Shown here: in pieces, positions 1-6,899 of the stretch | Layout of the letters: every line of letters begins with the position of its first letter | Numbering within the stretch: position 1 is the first letter of the stretch | Assembly: GCA_046541515.1 (NCBI GenBank) | Contig: JBKHDD010000227.1 | Span: 1 to 6,899, forward strand | From: CAYFVR01 sp046541515 | Lineage (GTDB): Bacteria > Desulfobacterota > Desulfobacteria > Desulfobacterales > Desulfococcaceae | Direction: 5' to 3' | DNA length: 6,899 bases | The notes under the pieces: model-generated | Told to the model about the DNA's origin: nothing | The model's database searches: none | The model's input: the letters and a program-made list of their open reading frames with translations, nothing else | Translations under genes and position numbers: made by a program

Positions 1-2973
1 CGCATCGCCGACCTGTTCGATCAATACATCATCTACCGCTCCGACATGATCCGCAAATGGGACCGGGGCGAAGAACCGGACAACTGGCAGGCCATCCTGT
101 GGCGGGCCATGGCCGAAGAAATCGGCCAAAAGCACCGGGCCGACGTTGCCGACGAAGTCCAGAAGCAACTGGCCGATCCGAACATCGACCTGATCCAAAA
201 AGGCGTGCCGGAGCGGGTCTCCATCTTCGGCATTTCCGCCCTGCCGCCCTTCCACATCGAGATGTTCGCGGCCCTCTCCCGGCGGATTCCCGTGCGGGTT
301 TTTCTGCTCAACCCGACCCATGGCTACTGGGGCAACATCCTGTCCAAACCCGAAGTGCGGCGCTTTTCCGCCAAGGGAGAGGCCGCCGGGATTCCCGAGG
401 CCCATCTGCACCTGCTCCAGGGCAACCGGCTGCTGTCCTCCCTGGGGATCATGGGCCGGGATTTCCTGGAGCTGATCGTGGACATCACCAACCCCCAAAG
501 CGCCGAGGCCGCCCGGCGGTTCCAACACTTCGAACTCGACCTGGCCCCGGAAGAAACCTCGCTGCTCACCGCCCTGCAATCGGACATCTTCCACCTGCGG
601 GAGCGGCCGGACGCCGAGGACGGAAACGGAAACGGGGCGGAAAACGGTCCGTTTAGCCCGGAGGAACGCGAGGCCCGGAAGACGCCGGTGGACCCGGACG
701 ACGATTCGGTCCAGATTCACATCTGCCACGGCCCCATGCGGGAGGTGGAGGTGCTCCACGACCGGCTGCTGGCCATGTTCGAGGAAGACAAGGCGCTTCG
801 CCCCCGGGACGTGCTGGTGATGATTCCGGAGGTGCAGCAATACGCGCCCTACATCCAGGCCGTTTTCGAGCGGGACTTCGGCGATCCCCGGCGAATTCCC
901 TTCAGCATCGCCGACCGGAAAATCCGGGAGGAAAGCCACGTCGTCTCCACCTTTCTGGAGCTGCTGGACATGGCCGGGGGCCGGTTCCGGGCCGGGCGGG
1001 TGCTGGACCTGCTGGAATCCCCGCCGGTGCGCCGCCGGTTCGGGCTGGAATCCGCCGCCGATTTGGAGGCGATCCGGGGCTGGATTCGGGACGCGGGCAT
1101 CCGCTGGGGCATCGACGCGGAAAACCGGGCGGAACTGGGCCTGCCGAAGATCGGAGACCACACCTGGCGCGCCGGCCTGGACCGGCTGCTGCTGGGCTAC
1201 GCCATGCGCCCCGGCGAGGCGGATCGGATGTTCGGCGGCATCCTCCCGCTGGACGGGGTGGAGGGCAACGCCGCCGCGGCGCTGGGGCCTTTTCTCGCCT
1301 TCACCCACGCGCTGTTCACCCGGCTCCGGGAGATGGAAACGCCCCGGACCCCGGCGGAATGGGCCGAAGCGCTGGAGGCCCTGCTGGACGCCTTTTTTCT
1401 GCCCGAAGAGGAGACCGAACGGGAGGTGCAGCTCGTGCGCCAGGCCCTGGTGGACCTGTCCGAAGGATCGGAAGCGGCGGGACTGGACACGCCGCTGGAG
1501 CCGGCGGTCCTGCGGGCCTATCTGGCCACGGAGCTGGACAAGGACCCCTTCGGCGCGGGCTTCATCACCGGCGGCGTCACCTTTTGCCGAACCCTGCCCA
1601 TGCGGAGCATTCCGTTCAAGATCATCGCCCTGGTGGGGCTCAACTCCTCGGATTTCCCCCGGCCCCACCGGCCGGTCAGCTTCGACCTCATGGCCCAAAA
1701 ACCCCGGCCGGGCGACCGGACCAACCGGGACAACGACCGGTATCTGTTTCTGGAGGCGCTGCTCTCCGCCCGGGACAAGCTCTACATCAGCTACGTGGGC
1801 CAGAACATCCGGGACAACACCGAAATGCCGCCCTCGGTGCTGGTGAGCGAGCTGACCGACGTGATCGCCGCCGGATTCCGGGACGCGGACGGCGGCGACC
1901 TGCTCCGGAACCGGATCGAATTCCGCCATCCCCTGCAAGCCTTCAGCCCGGCCTATTTCCGGGGCGGGGAGAACGGTTTCACCCCCCGCTTTTTCAGTTT
2001 TTCCGACGGCAATTGCGAAACCGCCCACCGGTTGCAGGCGGACCGGACGCCCCCGGCCCCATTCCTCCCGAAATCGCTGCCGGAACCGGAACCGGCCTTT
2101 TTCGATCTGGACGTGGCCGTTTTGGGCCGCTTTTTTCGCGATCCCGCCAAGTTTCTGCTGAACCAACGGCTGGACGTGTTTCTGGAAGCCGACGAGGACC
2201 TGGTGGAGGAAGACGAGCCTTTCGAGGTGGACGCGCTCGCGGGATACGGCCTCAAAGCCGATCTGCTCCACCGCCGCCTGCGGGACGAATCCCTGGAAGC
2301 CCGCTTCGAGACGCTGCGGGCCGCCGGGGCCCTGCCCCACGGGACGGTAGGGACGGTGGCCTTCGACCAGGTGCGGACGGCGGTGGAAGAGCTGGCCGGG
2401 CGGGTCCGGCCCCACGTCGCCGGCGGATCGCTGGAGCCGCTGGCGGTGAGCTGGTCCGGAAACGGCTTCCGGCTGTCGGGGAGAATCGGAAACCTCTATC
2501 CCGAGGCCATGGTCCGTTACCGACCCGCCAAGCTGAAGGGCAAAGACTACGTCGCCGCCTGGATCGACCATCTGCTGTTGAACCTGTGCGGCGGCGAGGG
2601 CCTTCCCAAAGCCACCCGGGTCATCGGCGACGGCGGCACGTCCTTCGGATTTCGGCCCGTGGCGGAACCGGAGGGATACCTGATGACGCTTCTGGCACTG
2701 TACGCCGACGGCCTGAAACGTCCGCTGCCGTTTTTCCCGGAATCGGGGTGGGAATACGCCCACTATCGGTTTCTGAAAGGAAAGGATGCCGATTATGCCC
2801 TCCAGAAGGCGCGAAGCAAGTGGGAAGGCGGATATTATTCCGGCGAAAAGGAAAAGTCCCCCTATTTCACCCGCTGCTTTGCCCACGAAGACCCCATCGG
2901 CCCCGATTTCGAAGGAATCGTCACGCGGGTATTCGGACCGCTGACCGATCATCTGGATGATTTTGCCGCCTGA
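1..2973 (+). CDS. recC: RecC subunit of RecBCD exonuclease V (5'-truncated by window edge)
   Basis: RecC is the Chi-scanning subunit of the cytoplasmic RecBCD complex; it holds RecB and RecD and splits the DNA strands. The frame is open from base 1 to TGA at 2971-2973, giving 990 codons. The first codons read RIADLFDQYIIYR, which aligns with E. coli RecC from about residue 130, so about 130 N-terminal residues are missing and the full length would be near the usual 1,120. The ATG at 46 is therefore internal. Family blocks, numbered from codon 1 of the window, are ISALPP (78-83), a block with REVEVLHDRLLAM starting near codon 237, HTWR (from 387), PMRSIPFK (533-540), GDRTNRDNDRYLFLEALLSA (571-590) with LYISYVG just after, and LPFFPESGW plus ALQKARSKW near the C-terminus. 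A short Gly/Asn-rich linker (GNGNGAENG) lies near codons 208-216. No frameshift or stop is seen. RecC is an SF1-helicase and nuclease-like fold that has lost catalytic activity, so the absence of Walker motifs is expected. Family identity is very secure. Confidence 0.97.
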   Translation, partial: RIADLFDQYIIYRSDMIRKWDRGEEPDNWQAILWRAMAEEIGQKHRADVADEVQKQLADPNIDLIQKGVPERVSIFGISALPPFHIEMFAALSRRIPVRVFLLNPTHGYWGNILSKPEVRRFSAKGEAAGIPEAHLHLLQGNRLLSSLGIMGRDFLELIVDITNPQSAEAARRFQHFELDLAPEETSLLTALQSDIFHLRERPDAEDGNGNGAENGPFSPEEREARKTPVDPDDDSVQIHICHGPMREVEVLHDRLLAMFEEDKALRPRDVLVMIPEVQQYAPYIQAVFERDFGDPRRIPFSIADRKIREESHVVSTFLELLDMAGGRFRAGRVLDLLESPPVRRRFGLESAADLEAIRGWIRDAGIRWGIDAENRAELGLPKIGDHTWRAGLDRLLLGYAMRPGEADRMFGGILPLDGVEGNAAAALGPFLAFTHALFTRLREMETPRTPAEWAEALEALLDAFFLPEEETEREVQLVRQALVDLSEGSEAAGLDTPLEPAVLRAYLATELDKDPFGAGFITGGVTFCRTLPMRSIPFKIIALVGLNSSDFPRPHRPVSFDLMAQKPRPGDRTNRDNDRYLFLEALLSARDKLYISYVGQNIRDNTEMPPSVLVSELTDVIAAGFRDADGGDLLRNRIEFRHPLQAFSPAYFRGGENGFTPRFFSFSDGNCETAHRLQADRTPPAPFLPKSLPEPEPAFFDLDVAVLGRFFRDPAKFLLNQRLDVFLEADEDLVEEDEPFEVDALAGYGLKADLLHRRLRDESLEARFETLRAAGALPHGTVGTVAFDQVRTAVEELAGRVRPHVAGGSLEPLAVSWSGNGFRLSGRIGNLYPEAMVRYRPAKLKGKDYVAAWIDHLLLNLCGGEGLPKATRVIGDGGTSFGFRPVAEPEGYLMTLLALYADGLKRPLPFFPESGWEYAHYRFLKGKDADYALQKARSKWEGGYYSGEKEKSPYFTRCFAHEDPIGPDFEGIVTRVFGPLTDHLDDFAA

Positions 2974-3000
2974 ACGCAATACCGTTGAGAAAAAATTGTA

Positions 3001-3021
3001 GGGGCGTATTGCATACGCCCC
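3001..3021. repeat. Short perfect palindrome just after recC
   Basis: The arms ggggcgtat (3001-3009) and atacgcccc (3013-3021) are exact reverse complements around a 3-base centre, tgc. It lies 27 bp past the recC stop codon. No T-run follows on the + strand, so it is a weak candidate for an intrinsic terminator by itself. It could protect the recC mRNA 3' end or be one copy of a dispersed intergenic repeat. It lies outside the larger mirrored structure and shares no sequence with it. Confidence 0.75.
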
Positions 3022-3088
3022 GGGTCAATCCGGCACGATTGGCCATTTAAGGCGATTTGCGAAAATTTAAGTTCCATCCGGGCAACGC

Positions 3089-3110
3089 GCCGGAGGATAA
3101 ATCCTCCGGC
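3089..3110. repeat. Outer hairpin of left arm
   Basis: The arms gccggaggat (3089-3098) and atcctccggc (3101-3110) are exact reverse complements with aa at the centre; in RNA this would be a 9-bp stem with a TAAA loop. Its mirrored partner is 3206-3227. Compared with the partner, two base pairs are exchanged (G-C for A-T and A-T for G-C) while pairing is kept. Confidence 0.8.
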
Positions 3111-3118
3111 TGACACCG

Positions 3119-3152
3119 AAAAAGCCCGCTAAAGCGGGCTCCCCATTTTTTT
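3119..3152 (+). terminator. Likely intrinsic terminator after recC, possibly bidirectional
   Basis: The stem agcccgct/agcgggct (3123-3130 and 3133-3140) has a TAAA-type loop and a G+C-rich 7-8 bp stem. A run of seven T follows at 3146-3152, after a 5-base gap (cccca). On the opposite strand the same stem is followed directly by a T-run (the complement of 3119-3123), so it could also stop leftward transcription. The 5-base gap makes the + strand version weaker than a textbook terminator. If active, it would separate recC transcription from recB. Confidence 0.65.
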
Positions 3153-3175
3153 CAATTCCACGTTCAACGGAAGCG

Positions 3176-3196
3176 AGCGCCCTTTAGGGTGCTTTT
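3176..3196 (+). terminator. Terminator-like hairpin, inner hairpin of right arm
   Basis: The stem pairs agcgccc (3176-3182) with gggtgct (3187-3193) around the loop ttta, with one G-U pair (3179 with 3190). TTTT at 3193-3196 follows. It mirrors the hairpin at 3123-3140, and its short T-run corresponds to the A-run on the outer side of that hairpin. With only four T it may be a weak terminator at best, and a structural role is equally possible. Confidence 0.45.
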
Positions 3197-3205
3197 CAGG
3201 GATGA

Positions 3206-3227
3206 GCCAGGGGATTCATCCCCTGGC
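3206..3227. repeat. Outer hairpin of right arm
   Basis: The arms gccaggggat (3206-3215) and atcccctggc (3218-3227) are exact reverse complements around tc. It is the mirrored partner of 3089-3110, at the same 32-bp centre-to-centre distance from its inner hairpin. No T-run follows, so it is not terminator-like alone. Confidence 0.8.
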
Positions 3228-3318
3228 GGCGAAAACGGTATGTTCTTCCAAGCAAATCGCCTGAAATTCCAAAATGAACGATATTGCGCCTAACCGCCAT
3301 CGCCATTTTTAAAACGGC

Positions 3319-3327
3319 AAGGAAACC
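3319..3327 (+). promoter_or_regulatory. Ribosome binding site of recB
   Basis: AAGGAA at 3319-3324 lies just before the ATG at 3328, a slightly short but workable Shine-Dalgarno spacing. An in-frame TAA at 3310-3312 rules out any start further upstream, which fixes ATG 3328 as the first possible start of recB. Confidence 0.7.
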
Positions 3328-6300
3328 ATGAACCGTTTCGACATCGCCGGGACCCCGTTGTCCGGGACCAATCTGATCGAGGCCAGCGCCGGAACCGGGA
3401 AGACCTTCACCATCGCGGCCCTGGTGTTGCGGCTGGTGGTGGAATCCGCCATTCCCATCAACCGGCTGCTGGTGGTCACCTTCACCGAGGCCGCCACCGA
3501 AGAGCTGAAAGGCCGAATCCGCGGCCGATTGCGGGAGGCCATCGCCTTTCTCCTGGCGGAAACGGACGGCGACCCGGTCCTCCGTTCCCTCGCGGAATCC
3601 GACAACTGGCCGGAAAAGGAAACCGCCCTCCGGCGGCTGCGGGCGGCGGTGCGCGATTTCGACGAAGCGGCCATCTTCACCATCCACGGCTTCTGCAACC
3701 GGATGTTGAGCGAATGCGCCTTCGAAAGCGGGGCGCTCTTCGACACGGAGCTGGTCCAATCCCAGGACGATCTCTTCCGCGAACTGGCGGCCGATTTCTG
3801 GCGGAATCACTTTTACGACGAGTCCCCGGCTTTTTTGGAGCATATTCGCCGGAAATCGGTCACCGGTCCCGAGAGCTTTTTGGGAAATCTCGGCCGGTAC
3901 ATCTCTTATCCCGATTTGCACCTCATGCCCGAACCGACGCCGCCGCCCGATCCCGGAAGCGCCGAGGCGGACTGGCGGGCGGCGTTCGATACGCTGGCGG
4001 CGTTGTGGGCGGATCACGGGGCGGAAGCGGTCCAGGCCATCAACGACTCGGTTGCCGGCAAAAATCTCAAGGGAACCGGCTACAACAAGAACATCCGGGC
4101 CCGAATGCCCGCCGCCATGGACGCCTATCTGGCGGAAGGGCCGTCCCTGTCTCCCATGCCCGATGACGTGGCCCGCTTCACGCCCGAATGGCTCGCCTCC
4201 AGGACCAACAAAGATAAAACCCCGCCCGCCCATCCGGTCTTCGACGCCTGCGCGGCGGTGGAGGCGACCCGGCTGGCCGCGGTGGAGGCCATGGACCAGC
4301 GGCTGACGCTGCTCAAGGTCAATTTCCTGGCCTGGGCGCGCGAGGAGATGGAGACGCGCAAAGCCCGGCGGAACGTCTTGTCCTTCGACGATCTGCTGGT
4401 CCATCTCCGAAACGCCCTGCGGGAGGAGGGAAACCTGGACGGCGGCCCGGCCCTGGCGGAGCGGATTCGGGGGCGGTATCAAGCGGCGCTCATCGACGAA
4501 TTTCAGGATACCGACCCGGTCCAGTACGAAATTTTCCACACCCTGTTCGGCGGTCCGGACCACGTTCTGTTCCTCATCGGCGATCCCAAGCAGGCCATCT
4601 ACGGCTTTCGCGGGGCGGACATCTTCGCCTACCTCCACGCCAAGGAAAAGGCCGACGCGGCCTACACCCTCGGCCGCAACTGGCGCTCCGAGCCCGATTT
4701 GGTCGCGGCGGTGAACACGATTTTCCAGGCCCGGGATCGGGCCTTCATTTTCGAGGACATCCCCTTCGAACCGGTGGACCCGGCCGACCGGCCCGACCGG
4801 GAAATTCTCCGGCTCTCGGAGGCGGAGGCGGCGCCGTTTCAAATCTGGCGGGTGGCCGGCGGGGAGTGGAAGAGCGGAAAAGCCCCGCCCAAAATGACCA
4901 AGGGCGCGGCCCGGGACGCCCTCCCCGCCGCAACGGCGGCGGAAATTTCCCGGCTGCTGAACTTGGCCGACCGGGGAGAGGCCGTGGTGGACGCCCCTCC
5001 GAAGGGAAAGGAGGAAACCCGCCGGGTACGGCCGCTGGCGCCCGGCGACATCGCGGTGCTGGTGCGGACCAACCGGGAGGCGGGACACGTTCAGCGGGCG
5101 CTGTTCGCGCTGGGGATTCCGGCGGTGCTCCACGGCACGGGGGACATCTTCGACACCCCCGAGGCCGAGGAGTTGGGCCGGGTGATGGCCGCCGTTGCGT
5201 CGCCCCGGAACGAGCGCCGGATTCGCTCCGCCCTGGCGACCGACATGATGGGCGTGGACGGCGCCGGGCTGGAGACGTTGCGAACCGACGAGACCAGCTG
5301 GGAATCATGGCTGGACCGGTTCAACGCCTGGCGCCAGTTGTGGCGGCGCAGCGGTTTTATCCGGATGTTCCGGGCCCTGGCCCGGGAGAAGGGGGTCCTG
5401 CCCCGGCTGATGGAGCTGCCCGACGGGGAACGCCGCTGCACCAATCTGCTGCACCTGTCGGAGCTGGTCCACCACGCGGGCAATTCCGCCGGGCTGGACA
5501 TGGCCGGACTGGTGAAATGGCTGGACGAGCAACGGCGCAACACCGGCCGCCGGGTCGAGGAACACCCGCTGCGCCTGGAAAGCGACGCCGACGCCGTGAA
5601 GCTGGTGACCATCCACAAAAGCAAGGGGCTGGAATACCCGGTGGTCTTCTGCCCCTTCGCCTGGGAGGGCTCGCAACCGCGAGACCCGATCCTCTATCAT
5701 GGCGACGGCCGGGAGGTGTTCATCGATCTGGGCTCCCCGGAAAAAGCGGACCACGAAATCCAGGCGGGGCGCGAAACCCTGGCGGAAAACCTCCGGCTGC
5801 TCTACGTGGCGCTGACCCGGGCCCGGCACCGCTGCTATTTCGTTTGGGGAAAATTGAACGAGGCGGGAACCTCCGCGCCGGCCTGGCTGTTCCACGGGGC
5901 GGATGTGAACGCGGAGGCCGAAGATTTGCTGGGACCGCTGGAGGATTATTTCGAGGGGCTGGAGGATCGCCAGCTCGCGGCCGAACTGGACCAAGCGGTG
6001 AAAGCGGCCCGGGAGGTCATCGCGGTGCAAGACCTGCCCAAGGCGGCGGGCATTCCGTACAAGGCCCACGGAAAGGCGGAGGCGGCACTGACCTGCCGAG
6101 GTTTCAATGGTTGGATATCCTCGGATTTCCGGATTTCCAGCTTTTCCGGCTTGGTCCGGGACCCTTCCACATCGGCAGATCCCAGAGACAGGGATTTCGC
6201 CCCGGAACCGCCCCGCCCCGTCCCGGCGGCGGAGCATACCATTTTCACCTTTCCCCGAGGGGCGCGGGCGGGCACCTGCCTGCACGCCATGCTGGAGAAA

Positions 6301-6899
6301 ATCGGTTTTGCCGAGGACGACCGGGAAACGATTTCCGAAACCGTGACCGCGACGTTACGCCGGTTCGCCTACGGGCCGGAGTGGGTGGAACCGTTGACGG
6401 ACATGGTGGAGCGGGTGCGCGAAGTGTCCATTGGACCGCTTGGGAGTCCGGAGGAGGAACGGTTTTCCCTGCTTTCCGTGCCGGGGACGGATTGTCTGGT
6501 GGAGATGGATTTCTTCTTCCCGCTGGAGGCGCTGACGCCGGAAAAGCTGGCCGAAGCGATTCGCCCGGCGGCGGGCGGCGCGGTCCCGGCGGATTTCCCG
6601 GACCGGGTGGCCCGGCTCTCCTTCGGCGAAATCAAAGGCTTCATGCGCGGCTTCATCGACCTGGTCTTCCGCCACAACGGCCGCTGGTACCTGCTGGACT
6701 GGAAATCCAACCACCTCGGCGATTCGCCGGCGGATTACGGCTTCGAAGCGCTTCAACGGGAAATGGCCGACCATTTCTACATCCTGCAATACCACATCTA
6801 CGCCGTGGCGCTGGATCAGTATCTGCGGACGCGGCTGCCGGGATACGACTACGAAAAGCACTTCGGGGGCGTGGCGTATGTGTTTTTGCGGGGGGTGGA
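3328..6899 (+). CDS. recB: RecB subunit of RecBCD: 3'-5' helicase and nuclease (3'-truncated by window edge)
   Basis: RecB is the slow 3'-5' SF1A helicase and the only nuclease of RecBCD; it also loads RecA after Chi. The frame runs from ATG 3328 to the window end without a stop (1,190 codons, then a partial codon). Helicase motifs are Walker A ASAGTGKT (19-26, Lys25), TFTEAAT (51-57), TIHGFC (118-123), SFDDLL (352-357), Walker B LIDEFQDTD (Asp390-Glu391), GDPKQAIYGFRG (418-429), RNWRS (450-454), TIHKSKGLEYP (761-771) and YVALTRA (826-832). After a linker with FRISSFSGL comes the nuclease domain: GTCLHAMLE (His986), GFIDLVF (Asp1111), LLDWKSN (Asp1124, Lys1126) and LQYHIY (Gln1154, Tyr1155). 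These match E. coli His956, Asp1067, Asp1080 and Lys1082, with the same 13-residue Asp-Asp spacing, so both activities look intact. The last visible residues, FGGVAYVFLRGV, match the end of the nuclease domain, so only a short C-terminal tail should be missing. The reading frame lies 354 bp after recC on the same strand; recD would be expected next. Confidence 0.97.
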   Translation, partial: MNRFDIAGTPLSGTNLIEASAGTGKTFTIAALVLRLVVESAIPINRLLVVTFTEAATEELKGRIRGRLREAIAFLLAETDGDPVLRSLAESDNWPEKETALRRLRAAVRDFDEAAIFTIHGFCNRMLSECAFESGALFDTELVQSQDDLFRELAADFWRNHFYDESPAFLEHIRRKSVTGPESFLGNLGRYISYPDLHLMPEPTPPPDPGSAEADWRAAFDTLAALWADHGAEAVQAINDSVAGKNLKGTGYNKNIRARMPAAMDAYLAEGPSLSPMPDDVARFTPEWLASRTNKDKTPPAHPVFDACAAVEATRLAAVEAMDQRLTLLKVNFLAWAREEMETRKARRNVLSFDDLLVHLRNALREEGNLDGGPALAERIRGRYQAALIDEFQDTDPVQYEIFHTLFGGPDHVLFLIGDPKQAIYGFRGADIFAYLHAKEKADAAYTLGRNWRSEPDLVAAVNTIFQARDRAFIFEDIPFEPVDPADRPDREILRLSEAEAAPFQIWRVAGGEWKSGKAPPKMTKGAARDALPAATAAEISRLLNLADRGEAVVDAPPKGKEETRRVRPLAPGDIAVLVRTNREAGHVQRALFALGIPAVLHGTGDIFDTPEAEELGRVMAAVASPRNERRIRSALATDMMGVDGAGLETLRTDETSWESWLDRFNAWRQLWRRSGFIRMFRALAREKGVLPRLMELPDGERRCTNLLHLSELVHHAGNSAGLDMAGLVKWLDEQRRNTGRRVEEHPLRLESDADAVKLVTIHKSKGLEYPVVFCPFAWEGSQPRDPILYHGDGREVFIDLGSPEKADHEIQAGRETLAENLRLLYVALTRARHRCYFVWGKLNEAGTSAPAWLFHGADVNAEAEDLLGPLEDYFEGLEDRQLAAELDQAVKAAREVIAVQDLPKAAGIPYKAHGKAEAALTCRGFNGWISSDFRISSFSGLVRDPSTSADPRDRDFAPEPPRPVPAAEHTIFTFPRGARAGTCLHAMLEKIGFAEDDRETISETVTATLRRFAYGPEWVEPLTDMVERVREVSIGPLGSPEEERFSLLSVPGTDCLVEMDFFFPLEALTPEKLAEAIRPAAGGAVPADFPDRVARLSFGEIKGFMRGFIDLVFRHNGRWYLLDWKSNHLGDSPADYGFEALQREMADHFYILQYHIYAVALDQYLRTRLPGYDYEKHFGGVAYVFLRGV
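3432..3439 (+). other. E. coli-type Chi octamer inside recB (first)
   Basis: The exact octamer GCTGGTGG, the Chi signal of E. coli RecBCD, occurs on the + strand within the codons for the RLVVE segment of RecB. Whether this organism uses the same octamer is unknown. Leu-Val-Val codons in G+C-rich DNA readily produce this string, so function is speculative. Confidence 0.3.
3468..3475 (+). other. E. coli-type Chi octamer inside recB (second)
   Basis: A second exact GCTGGTGG in the same orientation starts 36 bp after the first, within the codons for RLLVV of RecB. I saw no copy on the opposite strand in this window. The same caution about codon-driven occurrence applies. Confidence 0.3.

Larger units (their letters stand above)
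3050..3262. repeat. 213-bp imperfect palindrome with nested hairpins (REP/BIME- or MITE-like)
   Basis: The ends are an exact 11-bp inverted repeat, aggcgatttgc at 3050-3060 and its reverse complement at 3252-3262. Inside, bases 3089-3142 align without gaps to the reverse complement of 3174-3227, at 39 of 54 positions by hand count. Each arm carries two hairpins whose centres are 32 bp apart (about 3099.5 and 3131.5; 3184.5 and 3216.5), and both pairs are symmetric about 3158. An A-run (a pyrimidine T-run in the mirrored arm) precedes the inner hairpin in both arms. Several differences between arms are compensating base-pair swaps within stems. The spacer at about 3143-3173 is unpaired. There is no transposase gene, so any mobile origin would be non-autonomous. 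The family is not recognised. Confidence 0.65.
2974..3327. other. recC-recB intergenic gap, palindrome-rich, no protein gene
   Basis: This 354-bp stretch holds no convincing coding frame. It is less G+C-rich than the flanking genes and contains at least five perfect or near-perfect short palindromes: 3001-3021, 3089-3110, 3123-3140, 3176-3193 and 3206-3227. The last four belong to a larger mirrored structure (3050-3262). I found no convincing sigma70 promoter pair ahead of recB; the AT-rich patches at 3264-3286 and 3305-3314 are the likeliest places, but no -35/-10 pair has good spacing. E. coli has ptrA between recC and recB, and nothing like it is present here. Confidence 0.8.

Noticed and set aside
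46..48. ATG as a possible start of recC
   Set aside because: The frame stays open upstream to base 1 and encodes a conserved RecC segment (IADLFDQY), so this Met is internal.
1359..2960. 533-codon + strand open frame in another phase inside recC
   Set aside because: The protein is Arg/Gly/Pro/Ala-rich low-complexity sequence, and the overlapping RecC frame matches its family throughout.
3050..3262. CRISPR array
   Set aside because: The repeats are inverted and diverged, with no direct repeats of constant length separated by unique spacers, and no cas genes are present.
3274..3312. 12-codon frame (MNDIAPNRHRHF) ending 15 bp before the recB ATG, as a possible leader peptide
   Set aside because: No Shine-Dalgarno sequence precedes it, and no alternative attenuator stems are evident between it and recB.
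3196..5133. Long open frame on the - strand (about 645 codons) opposite the recB 5' half
   Set aside because: It lies opposite intact RecB helicase motifs and is rich in Arg, Gly and Pro with no recognisable domain, as expected from the G/C third-position bias of the real gene.
6119..6137. Small tandem repeat cggatttc x2 and a locally less G+C-rich patch in recB
   Set aside because: It falls in the variable linker before the nuclease domain, the frame is kept, and the conserved FRISSFSGL block is encoded there. Ordinary drift explains it.
5305..6285. 326-codon - strand open frame opposite the recB 3' part
   Set aside because: It is a shadow of the RecB frame, with no start signal or recognisable motif.

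Overview
The window is a recombination-repair locus with two large genes on the + strand: the 3' nine-tenths of recC (5' end outside the window) and nearly all of recB (last few dozen codons outside the window). A 354-bp non-coding gap separates them. Together with RecD, whose gene is not in this window, the products would form the RecBCD helicase-nuclease (exonuclease V). This enzyme resects double-strand DNA ends and loads RecA. Both proteins match the E. coli RecBCD family motif by motif. AddAB is a poor fit because the first gene is clearly RecC and not AddB.

Region by region: 1-2973 is RecC, open to the left edge. 2974-3327 is the intergenic gap, visibly poorer in G+C than the genes and packed with perfect short palindromes. 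3328-6899 is RecB, from its ATG through the helicase motifs and an intact nuclease active site to the right edge. There is no ptrA-like protease gene between recC and recB, unlike in E. coli.

The coding DNA is G+C-rich by eye, with strong G/C preference at third positions, which leaves many long open frames in other frames and on the other strand. The organism is a bacterium with a RecBCD-type system. A member of the Desulfobacterota or a G+C-rich proteobacterium would fit, but this is a guess from general character and not from a marker gene.

The genes themselves look ordinary and intact. The most unusual structure is in the gap: 3050-3262 reads as one large imperfect palindrome. Two arms, each carrying two hairpins 32 bp apart centre to centre, are mirrored around about 3157-3158. 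The arms differ at several paired positions in a compensating way that keeps the stems. This suggests a structured mobile or REP/BIME-like element, or a two-way transcription-termination unit, and is the part of the window most worth following up.
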